Shown here: positions 8,295 to 13,848 of the stretch, one piece after another
Position numbering within the stretch: position 1 is the first letter of the stretch
Layout of the letters: each line of letters begins with the position of its first letter
Assembly: GCA_035289805.1 (NCBI GenBank)
Contig: DATDWC010000065.1
Coordinates: 1-29,442 of the forward strand
DNA length: 29,442 nucleotides
Source: DATDWC01 sp035289805
GTDB taxonomy: Bacteria > Patescibacteriota > Gracilibacteria > Peribacterales > Peribacteraceae
Direction of reading: 5' to 3'
The notes under the pieces: generated by a model
What the model was told of the DNA's origin: nothing
The model's database searches: none
Seen by the model: only the letters and a program-made list of their open reading frames with translations
Translations under genes and position numbers: made by a program

Positions 8295-8871
8295 TCAGGG
8301 TCTAGAGGAAGCAATCGAAGTCATCCGGAGTGGCGGTGTTGTCGCTCATGCAACCGAGACCTGCTATGGATTTGCGTGTGATCTCACGAAGAGCGAAGCA
8401 GTCGAGAGATTGTTCCTGCTCAAAGGGCGACTTGCAGCGCAATCAGTGAGCGCGCTCTTCCCTTCGATTGAGGAGGCGAAGGAGTGGGTAGAGTGGAACG
8501 AGAAGGCGGAAGAACTTGCAAGGAAGTATTTGCCGGGGCCGCTGACGATTGTTTTAACGGTGAAGAAAGGAATGAGGACAAAGGGAAAAGGAATAGGGGA
8601 AACAATGGGAGTACGCATCTCTTCTCATCCTATTGCTCAAAAACTTGCGGAGCTTACTCGTATACCTCTGAGTACCACGTCTGCAAATCTCCATGGAAAA
8701 CCAAATACCTATAGCGTGAAAGAAATCGTAGATCAGTTTTCGGGGAGGGAAGTTGTACCAGATTTGATTTTGGATTCAGGGGAATTGCCTCACGCGGAAC
8801 CATCAACAGTCATCGTCATAGAGCAAAACAAGGTCAAAGTTGTACGAAGAGGCTCGATCGATATAGGATGA
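8275..8871 (+). CDS. tsaC: Threonylcarbamoyl-AMP synthase (Sua5/YrdC/TsaC family)
   Basis: Makes threonylcarbamoyl-AMP from Thr, bicarbonate and ATP for t6A37 modification of ANN-decoding tRNAs. Visible family features in order: SGGVVAHATETCYGFACD (the family's GGxVxxPTET-YGLxxD block), KGR (about 46-48), LPGPLTIVLTV, GVRISSHPIAQKLAE, LSTTSANLHGKPN, a PSTVIVI strand and a terminal VVRRGSI. Length 198 aa is typical of the single-domain TsaC type without the Sua5 extension. The ATG at 8275 (MRILRVDQG) is chosen over an in-frame start 36 bp upstream. It overlaps the PH-domain gene by 20 bp. The Pro of the usual PTET motif is replaced by Ala. Confidence 0.9.
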   Translation: MRILRVDQGLEEAIEVIRSGGVVAHATETCYGFACDLTKSEAVERLFLLKGRLAAQSVSALFPSIEEAKEWVEWNEKAEELARKYLPGPLTIVLTVKKGMRTKGKGIGETMGVRISSHPIAQKLAELTRIPLSTTSANLHGKPNTYSVKEIVDQFSGREVVPDLILDSGELPHAEPSTVIVIEQNKVKVVRRGSIDIG

Positions 8872-8905
8872 CTCTATGCTAAAAAGATGAGAAGACTGGC
8901 TCACG

Positions 8906-9064
8906 ATGAAAGATTTTAAAGACCAAAATCTTCGCCCTGAACTCTATAGTGATGAGCAAACAAATCGTGAAGTTATCGTTGCAAATACCCTTTGCGCGGG
9001 TAGTTCCATGCTCATCCTCATTACCGAAACAAGTTATATCGTTTATCAGGCTCTGCAGAGATAA
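8906..9064 (+). CDS. Possible 52-aa small protein
   Basis: An uninterrupted ATG-to-TAA frame in the gap between tsaC and nrdR. The N-terminal half is polar (MKDFKDQNLRPELYSDEQ). The C-terminal half is hydrophobic (ANTLCAGSSMLILITETSYI), perhaps one membrane or amphipathic helix. The codon and residue mix looks protein-like, but no Shine-Dalgarno is visible. Kept as a tentative small gene because it fills most of a 236-bp gap. Confidence 0.35.
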   Translation: MKDFKDQNLRPELYSDEQTNREVIVANTLCAGSSMLILITETSYIVYQALQR

Positions 9065-9092
9065 GAAGCCGAAAGTTTTCCATGTAACCTGA

Positions 9093-9098
9093 TATACT
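9093..9098 (+). promoter_or_regulatory. Candidate extended -10 promoter of nrdR
   Basis: TGATATACT, i.e. an extended -10 (TG-n-TATACT), ends 9 nt before the nrdR ATG. This implies a transcript with almost no leader. No Shine-Dalgarno is visible. Confidence 0.5.
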
Positions 9099-9107
9099 GA
9101 AGCTGTC

Positions 9108-9554
9108 ATGCACTGCCCTCGCTGCAAACACTCGGATACCTCGGTCGTTGATTCCCGCGTCGGTGAGGATGGTCGCTCCGTGCGCCGCCGCCGCGAGTGC
9201 CCCAAGTGTGAGCACCGGTTCACCACGTTCGAGCGACAGGAAGTCGCGGCACTCATCGTCGTGAAGAAGGATGGTACTCGCGAACCCTACAGCCGTGAGA
9301 AATTAGAGCGTGGGATCTGGCTCGCCTGCAGTAAGCGCCCAGTGAATGATGAAAAGGTGAGCGATATGCTCTCAAAGCTCGAGGAGAAGTGGCGCGAGAA
9401 CCAGAAGGAAATCGCAAGCTCTACGATCGGTCGCGATGTGATGAAGGAGCTTAAAAAGCTCGATGAAATCGCGTACATCCGCTATGCGTCGGTGCATCGG
9501 CAGTTTAAAGACGTCGAGGAGTTGAAGGAGGAGGTGGGGAAGCTGCTCGCATAA
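9108..9554 (+). CDS. nrdR: Transcriptional repressor NrdR
   Basis: 148 aa, the standard length. The N-terminal zinc ribbon is complete: CPRC (Cys3, Cys6) and CPKC (Cys31, Cys34), with RRRRECPKCEHRFTTFER between and after. An ATP-cone domain follows (VVKKDGTREPYSREKLERGI ... IAYIRYASVHRQFKDVEEL). The family binds NrdR boxes and represses ribonucleotide reductase genes according to (d)ATP levels. No nrd genes lie in this window. It sits directly upstream of tRNA-Trp, with 24 bp between them. Confidence 0.96.
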   Translation: MHCPRCKHSDTSVVDSRVGEDGRSVRRRRECPKCEHRFTTFERQEVAALIVVKKDGTREPYSREKLERGIWLACSKRPVNDEKVSDMLSKLEEKWRENQKEIASSTIGRDVMKELKKLDEIAYIRYASVHRQFKDVEELKEEVGKLLA

Positions 9555-9561
9555 CTTCTGG

Positions 9562-9567
9562 TAAAAT
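9562..9567 (+). promoter_or_regulatory. Candidate -10 box of tRNA-Trp
   Basis: TAAAAT lies 11 nt upstream of the tRNA 5' end at 9579, suitable for its own promoter. No convincing -35 is seen. Confidence 0.4.
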
Positions 9568-9578
9568 AGAGGTCGCCT

Positions 9579-9654
9579 AGGCGCGTAGCTCAGTTGGTAG
9601 AGCATCGGTCTCCAAAACCGAGGGTCGTAGGTTCGATCCCTACCGCGCCTGCCA
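9579..9654 (+). tRNA. tRNA-Trp (anticodon CCA)
   Basis: 76-nt cloverleaf with encoded CCA. The acceptor AGGCGCG pairs with CGCGCCT, followed by discriminator G. The D-arm is GCTC/GAGC, the anticodon stem TCGGT/ACCGA with loop CTCCAAA (anticodon CCA), and the T-arm has loop TTCGATC. The 3' end is the left junction of an integrated element. The recombinase gene on the opposite strand ends inside the T-arm (stop at 9640-9642). Confidence 0.95.
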
Positions 9655-11085
9655 ATCGCGAAAATCCGGTCGCTGGCGCAGCACGCGCCAGCCTTTTTTG
9701 GCTTCACAACGCAGCGTTTGCCGTTGCAAAAGAAGGTTCGAGCCGACGCGGAGCAAAAATGCCCGAATTTCGGGCTTCTCTTGTTTCGATGATAACTCTT
9801 CGGCTTGCACTGCGTCTTTTATCAGCATCCGGACAGGTTCGAGCCGATCAGTTCCCCCGTGCCGAAACTGCCTGATTTGTTCTTCGATGCTGGACTTGCG
9901 GTGAAGGAAATCACTCTTTTTGGTGCGGTACTCGTCTGTCGTAAGTTCTCCGGTGAGCCGTAAGTCCAGCAATGTTTGGAGTGTTGTTTCGACATCATTT
10001 CTTTCATTATTCAGTGACTGCACGGCTTCCTGCTTGTCACGTTCGGAATCTCCAGCTTCGCTATCGAGTTTTGCAAGCATCTTCTTTCCAATGTCGGCAG
10101 GCAGTGAAAACTGTTCGACGATCTCCCGCATCTGGTCGAGGAGTGCTTCCTCACGGGCGTATCGTTCGTTGCAGGGTCCTTTCTTTTTAGTGCAGCGGTA
10201 ATAGACATGCCCCTTTTGCAATTCGGCAGTAATCGAGCATCCGCAGGTGCCGCACAGCATCATGCCGAGGAAAGGATACTCATGCTGTTTCTTGCGTTGC
10301 TTCCTGCTCCTTTGCACGAATACGCGCTGCACCTCGTCGAACAGTTTCTTGGGAATGATCGGCTCGTGGACACCTTCATAGAGCTCGCCCTTAAACAGCA
10401 TCAGCCCGCAGTAAATTGGTCGCTTGAGAAGTTGCTCGATGCCGGAAGCGTAGGGCGTATTGCCGTGGAAGTTGCGTAAACCTTCTTTTTCGAGCATGTC
10501 CCTGATCTGCTTGATGGTGAATCCGCCCGTGGCATACATTTCAAATGCCTTACGGATGAGTGGCGCTGTCTCGGGATCTGGGTCTATACCCTTTGTCTTA
10601 CGGTTGTTGATGTATCCGATTGGTGCCACGGTCGGCCACAATCCGCGACGCAACTTCTGCCTGTTCCCACGCTTTACGTTCTCGCTTAAATTATCGATGT
10701 AGTACTTGCTCTGCCCGAAGGCGATATTGAGCATGAACTTTCCTTGTGGTGTGCTTTCAAACCAGAACGTGGGAAACTTGAGATCAAGAAGCTTTCCGGT
10801 ATCCAGAAGGTAGATGATGCGTCCCCCGTCGATGCTGTTTCGGGCGAGCCTGTCCGGATGCCATGCGAGGATTCCCTGCGCTTCACCCCGTTCAATACGG
10901 GAAAGCATTTCTGCGAACACGGTTCGGCCGGGTTCTTTGGCGGTTTTGGCTTCCTCGAAGGAAGCCGCGATTTCAAGGCGTTCTTTTTCGGAATGCTCGG
11001 CCAGCTCCGCAAGTTGCGCCTCGATGGAGAGGACTTGTTTGTCATCCGTCTCCGTCGATTTACGGGCGTAGATGAAGTACTTCAT
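9640..11085 (-). CDS. Large serine recombinase (site-specific integrase)
   Basis: 481 aa. The N-terminal resolvase domain has YARKSTE with nucleophile Ser10, then IEAQLAEL, LAWHPDRLARNS and the helix leading to the Recombinase domain (about 150-260: PIGYINNRKTKGI...). It continues with a zinc ribbon (MLCGTCGCSI ... YYRCTKKKGPCNE), a long coiled coil and a terminal β segment (VGSNLLLQRQTLRCEAKKGW). This is the architecture of integrases of mobile elements. The ATG at 11085 (MKYFIYARKS) is chosen; upstream extension would translate a repeat. The reading frame ends in the tRNA-Trp T-arm, so the stop codon is host-supplied. The inverted copy at 11126-11203 indicates a different unintegrated tail (RVLQKIRTDLGC). 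Confidence 0.93.
   Translation of the reverse strand: MKYFIYARKSTETDDKQVLSIEAQLAELAEHSEKERLEIAASFEEAKTAKEPGRTVFAEMLSRIERGEAQGILAWHPDRLARNSIDGGRIIYLLDTGKLLDLKFPTFWFESTPQGKFMLNIAFGQSKYYIDNLSENVKRGNRQKLRRGLWPTVAPIGYINNRKTKGIDPDPETAPLIRKAFEMYATGGFTIKQIRDMLEKEGLRNFHGNTPYASGIEQLLKRPIYCGLMLFKGELYEGVHEPIIPKKLFDEVQRVFVQRSRKQRKKQHEYPFLGMMLCGTCGCSITAELQKGHVYYRCTKKKGPCNERYAREEALLDQMREIVEQFSLPADIGKKMLAKLDSEAGDSERDKQEAVQSLNNERNDVETTLQTLLDLRLTGELTTDEYRTKKSDFLHRKSSIEEQIRQFRHGGTDRLEPVRMLIKDAVQAEELSSKQEKPEIRAFLLRVGSNLLLQRQTLRCEAKKGWRVLRQRPDFRDWQAR
9649..9655. other. Left attachment core (attL), CTGCCAA
   Basis: The tRNA 3' end (…GCGCCTGCCAA) joins element sequence (TCGCGAAAATCC…). The same seven bases join the corresponding sequences at an internal inverted copy (11197-11203) and at the right end (17378-17384). 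Comparison of the three places the crossover within CTGCCAA. Confidence 0.65.
9672..9699 (+). terminator. Rho-independent terminator downstream of tRNA-Trp
   Basis: GCTGGCGC, loop agcac, GCGCCAGC, then C and six T. A perfect 8-bp stem with a T-tract lies 18 nt after the tRNA CCA. It belongs to the integrated element (it is also the 3' coding part of the recombinase), so the element supplies the terminator for the interrupted tRNA. Confidence 0.75.
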
Positions 11086-11099
11086 GGCATTAGCGGGAA

Positions 11100-11122
11100 A
11101 TGGGGAGAAATTTGCGTTTGGC
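11100..11122. repeat. 23-bp inverted repeat, left copy (pairs with 11350-11372)
   Basis: ATGGGGAGAAATTTGCGTTTGGC is the exact reverse complement of 11350-11372. The pair brackets the 78-bp and 102-bp repeat copies between the recombinase and the regulator gene. Confidence 0.85.
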
Positions 11123-11125
11123 CAC

Positions 11126-11203
11126 CAACGGCAAACGCTGCGTTGTGAAGCCAAAAAAGGCTGGCGCGTACTGCGCCAGCGACCGGATTTTCGCGATTGG
11201 CAG
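11126..11203. repeat. 78-bp inverted repeat, right copy (3' end of a recombinase gene)
   Basis: Read on the plus strand it encodes QRQTLRCEAKKGWRVLRQ and onward to RDWQ, matching the recombinase C-terminus, but then continues RVLQKIRTDLGC and a TAG stop in the following repeat. It therefore looks like an uninterrupted attP region in inverted orientation. Confidence 0.9.
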
Positions 11204-11298
11204 AGGGTGTTGCAAAAAATCCGAACCGATCTGGGCTGTTAGCGGCGCGGCGGCTGCAACAATTCGCGCGCCCAGCCGACCGCGCCGCCGACGTTTTC
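11197..11298. repeat. 102-bp inverted repeat, left copy (pairs with 17283-17384)
   Basis: GC-rich segment beginning TTGGCAGAGGGTG and ending GACGTTTTC. It is the reverse complement of 17283-17384 with one difference. Its first seven bases are the attachment core in inverted orientation. The pair encloses the whole regulator-endonuclease-methyltransferase-LexA-GIY-YIG cargo. Confidence 0.9.
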
Positions 11299-11301
11299 CG
11301 G

Positions 11302-11385
11302 AAAACCGCCAAAGAACCCGATCGCCGCGTCGGCTCGAACATTCTTTTAGCCAAACGCAAATTTCTCCCCATGGTGTGCTAATCA
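11302..11385 (+). pseudogene. Mosaic of recombinase gene fragments
   Basis: Nineteen bases (11302-11320) repeat the recombinase codons for KTAKEP. They are followed by CGCGTCGGCTCGAAC, which repeats the codons for RVGSN near the recombinase C-terminus, and a tail (ILLAKRKFLPMVC, stop). No start or catalytic part is present. This is residue of one or more earlier recombinase genes. Confidence 0.55.
11350..11372. repeat. 23-bp inverted repeat, right copy
   Basis: Exact reverse complement of 11100-11122. It lies immediately upstream of the regulator promoter. Confidence 0.85.
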
Positions 11386-11408
11386 TAGTATGTAGAACTA
11401 TAGTTAGC
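11378..11408. promoter_or_regulatory. Candidate operator of the XRE/C-protein-like gene
   Basis: GCTAATCATAGT and ACTATAGTTAGC are inverted copies (10 of 12 matching) around a 7-nt spacer. They lie 2-4 bp upstream of a -10-like TAATAT (11413-11418), which is 11 nt before the ATG. Placement and symmetry fit autoregulation by a small HTH controller, as in restriction-modification systems with C proteins. Confidence 0.55.
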
Positions 11409-11429
11409 AAAATAATATCCTTTAAATCG

Positions 11430-11639
11430 ATGAAAAGCTCAGTATTGGTGAAATTCGGCAATAAAGTACAAAAGGAAAGAAAACGTCTCGGTTTATCACA
11501 AGAAGAATTGGCTGCCAAAGCAGGTGTACACAGAACATATATTGGAATGATTGAAAGAGCAGAGAAAAATATTACCTTGGAGAACATTGAAAAGATTGCC
11601 AAGGCGTTATCGTTGTCTTTGCCCGACATTTTCACTTAA
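11430..11639 (+). CDS. Small XRE-family HTH regulator (C-protein-like)
   Basis: 69 aa, a single HTH_3 domain: GNKVQKERKRLGLSQEEL, AAKAGVHRTYIGMIERAE (recognition helix), then LENIEKIAKALSLSLPDIF. Size, domain and position 6 bp ahead of an HNH endonuclease match controller proteins of type II restriction-modification systems, which delay endonuclease expression until methylation is established. A hyphenated palindrome (11378-11408) in its promoter supports autoregulation. The ATG at 11430 is chosen; the frame extends upstream only through repeat DNA. Base composition becomes noticeably more AT-rich from here to about 16900. Confidence 0.88.
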   Translation: MKSSVLVKFGNKVQKERKRLGLSQEELAAKAGVHRTYIGMIERAEKNITLENIEKIAKALSLSLPDIFT

Positions 11640-11645
11640 AGTCTT

Positions 11646-12788
11646 ATGAAACCTGTACAACACATTGCCTATCGCTTTCTCACGGATGCAGATTTTTTCA
11701 ATATTTATAAACCATTAGGTGCAGAGGAAGGGGGAGGTGGTCAGAAATACATCGACTTCCCTGTCAGTGATATTTCTTTGGAGCAGTGGGAAGATTTTCT
11801 TGCAGACATCGAAAATTTAGAAAGGGGAATGCTAACCCATGGTCCCAAATGGAAATTCCCAATATATAGCATTGGCATTGATGTAACTGATCAGCAGACA
11901 TTAGAAATGTATCAGCGTCGTGCGCCAACTGTGTCAATTTCGAGGCAACATATTCACACTGGCGGAGCGAATCGTGTTTTGGCTTGGCATCCTGATCATG
12001 GATTCCCTGCCAATTCAGAGTATCCAGCGCCAATGCCGATCAAACAAGGTGTCCCACATGGTTTGGCTATTTTTTTGGTTAAGACATACGACAATGAAAT
12101 ATGGGCTGGGTGGTTTATGAATGGATCTCAACAGCCGCCAACACAAAATGAAGCTGCCAAAAAGCTTTTAGCCGAAATATTAGATCCCAACAATGAGGAA
12201 GGCGATGCAGGCTTTTTGAGTTTTGAAAAAGGGATTCTGAGACTTGTAGAAAGCAACTCGGAACAACCTTTTACGACAGAAATGGCTACCACAAATGTTA
12301 AGCCGGTTCGTAGCCCTCGGACATATTCCAAGAAGCAGAAGACAGAAGAGGAGCTCACAGTATCGCTTTTCTCGGAAGATGAGGAGGAAGATGCCACAAC
12401 AAATACTGAAACAAAAATGGTTATCGTTAAGACTCGAGTGAGGAACAAAAAATCAGTCAACGCCCTCAAGGAACTCTATGGACACGTATGTCAGATCACA
12501 GGAAATGAATTCCTCTTCAAGAAGCGAGATGGGGTTCCCTATACCGAAGCTCATCATCTCATCCCTTTGGGCAAGGGCGGAGCTGACTCGCCGCGTAATA
12601 TGATCATAATTGACCCTCGAGTGCATAGAATGCTGCACTATGCGGAAGTGGAAGGTATAAACCTTTCAAATATCCAAGAAAAAGAAGATGGCTCTGCCAC
12701 CCTTGCTATCAAAATTAATGGCGATCCTTACACCATTACCTGGCACCCAAAGCACATAGAGTACGTGAAGAAGTTTGAGGAGTCTTAA
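11646..12788 (+). CDS. HNH endonuclease, probable type II restriction enzyme
   Basis: 380 aa. The C-terminal HNH nuclease domain is clear: CQITGNEFLFKKRDG, EAHHLIPLGKGG (His303/304), RNMIIIDP (Asn318) and HRMLHYAE (His327, His331). The N-terminal 200 residues (for example KYIDFPVSDIS, RRAPTVSISRQHIHTGGANR, NEIWAGWFMNG) form a domain I do not recognise, perhaps for target recognition. An acidic linker (SEDEEEDATTNTET, about 243-256) joins the two. It begins 6 bp after the XRE gene, so they share an operon. It faces two adenine methyltransferase genes, and its last 53 bp overlap the 3' end of the nearer one. A restriction role is inferred from that context. Confidence 0.85.
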   Translation: MKPVQHIAYRFLTDADFFNIYKPLGAEEGGGGQKYIDFPVSDISLEQWEDFLADIENLERGMLTHGPKWKFPIYSIGIDVTDQQTLEMYQRRAPTVSISRQHIHTGGANRVLAWHPDHGFPANSEYPAPMPIKQGVPHGLAIFLVKTYDNEIWAGWFMNGSQQPPTQNEAAKKLLAEILDPNNEEGDAGFLSFEKGILRLVESNSEQPFTTEMATTNVKPVRSPRTYSKKQKTEEELTVSLFSEDEEEDATTNTETKMVIVKTRVRNKKSVNALKELYGHVCQITGNEFLFKKRDGVPYTEAHHLIPLGKGGADSPRNMIIIDPRVHRMLHYAEVEGINLSNIQEKEDGSATLAIKINGDPYTITWHPKHIEYVKKFEES

Positions 12789-13845
12789 ATTTTTCTAAAT
12801 GTATAAGGTACTCGGTTATTTTTGGGTTCAACTTACTATCATTACTTTTAAATCTCTTATGCTCCATGGTATGGACTTTTACAGTTCCAAATTCAGAAAA
12901 GACACTTTCCAGTTCATCTATCGATAATAAACCATCTTCGCTATAGCTGATGAGAAAATGTGGACATTCCATTTTTTCCAATATTGAACGGAATGAGTCT
13001 CGGATTTTTGTTTTAGTGCAGAAATTAGAATATTGATCGCGCCACGGTCTTAATCCGCTCACGCCAATTGCCACAGGATTATCTTCTCTGGCCAATGTCT
13101 CTAAGACATGGTAATTAGCAGCATATTGTCGCTTCATATAGGGTGGGTCGATGTAACACACATCGCATTCTAGAGTTGGCGCGATCTCTTCTGCATAGCC
13201 TCGCAAGGCTCGATTAAATTTATTCGCGGGATCCACCCTAATATCGCTCATTTTGAGGACAAGTGCGTCTTTAGCTCTCCCCATCAAACTGGAAAGGTAA
13301 TGTCCATATGTTCCTGCTATGTTCGCCACATCATTAACAGCCATAATCAAATTATGCAGCAAAAGGGAGCGTTCCAAGTCACTGATCATTCCTTCCTGCT
13401 TCATTTTTTTAATCCAGAAACGCATGCCATCAATACGTTTTGCATTTTTGGGTGAGAAATAATTTCTTGGATTTTCCGTATTCATAGGATTCCCCTCAGA
13501 GGAGAACTCCTGCCAGAAGTAGTCCTTTCTATCCGGAACATTTGATAACGCTGATAGCATACTCTCATAACCCACTTCTCCCTTTGCATACTTTGATATA
13601 AAACTATCAGCATCTATGAACCGTGGATATTCATCAAATGAGAGCGCTACCCGCGCATGGTGGTACGAATACGTCATTACATCGACAGCAGTTACCCGGA
13701 AGCCCTTCTTAGCCAGAGCCAGAGAAACGGTTGCCGTACCACACATTAGATCAACTACATGACCACCATAAGGCGCAAGCGTGCTAATCTTCATTAGTAC
13801 CTCATCCAGCAGCCTCGTTTTGGTTCCAATATATCTATACCCCAT
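12736..13845 (-). CDS. D12-class DNA N6-adenine methyltransferase
   Basis: 369 aa. It starts MGYRYIGTKTRLLDEV, typical of the Dam/D12 class. The AdoMet motif is VVDLMCGTATVSLALAKKG (about 30-48), and the catalytic motif IV is YIDPPYMKRQYAANYH (DPPY at 233-236). Order and spacing fit alpha-group adenine methyltransferases used in type II systems. It begins 3 bp after the upstream methyltransferase, making a tight operon with it and the LexA-like gene. Its 3' end overlaps the endonuclease gene tail to tail by 53 bp, and the last residues (TPQTSSRTLCALGAR) may be non-conserved because of this. Confidence 0.9.
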   Translation of the reverse strand: MGYRYIGTKTRLLDEVLMKISTLAPYGGHVVDLMCGTATVSLALAKKGFRVTAVDVMTYSYHHARVALSFDEYPRFIDADSFISKYAKGEVGYESMLSALSNVPDRKDYFWQEFSSEGNPMNTENPRNYFSPKNAKRIDGMRFWIKKMKQEGMISDLERSLLLHNLIMAVNDVANIAGTYGHYLSSLMGRAKDALVLKMSDIRVDPANKFNRALRGYAEEIAPTLECDVCYIDPPYMKRQYAANYHVLETLAREDNPVAIGVSGLRPWRDQYSNFCTKTKIRDSFRSILEKMECPHFLISYSEDGLLSIDELESVFSEFGTVKVHTMEHKRFKSNDSKLNPKITEYLIHLEKFKTPQTSSRTLCALGAR

Positions 13846-13848
13846 ACT

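Larger units (their letters stand above)
9649..9726. repeat. 78-bp inverted repeat, left copy (pairs with 11126-11203)
   Basis: Reverse complement of 11126-11203 with a single difference. It encodes the last codons of the serine recombinase on the minus strand, plus CTGCC of the tRNA end. The pair encloses the entire recombinase gene. Confidence 0.9.

Noticed and set aside
9594..9875. Frames translated through the tRNA-Trp gene
   Set aside because: Spurious translation of a tRNA and the antisense of the recombinase, a familiar artefact.
11082..11639. Open frames reading through the inverted repeats on both strands
   Set aside because: They translate repeat and att-region DNA (Arg/Ala/Cys-rich); only the 69-aa HTH part at 11430-11639 is convincing.
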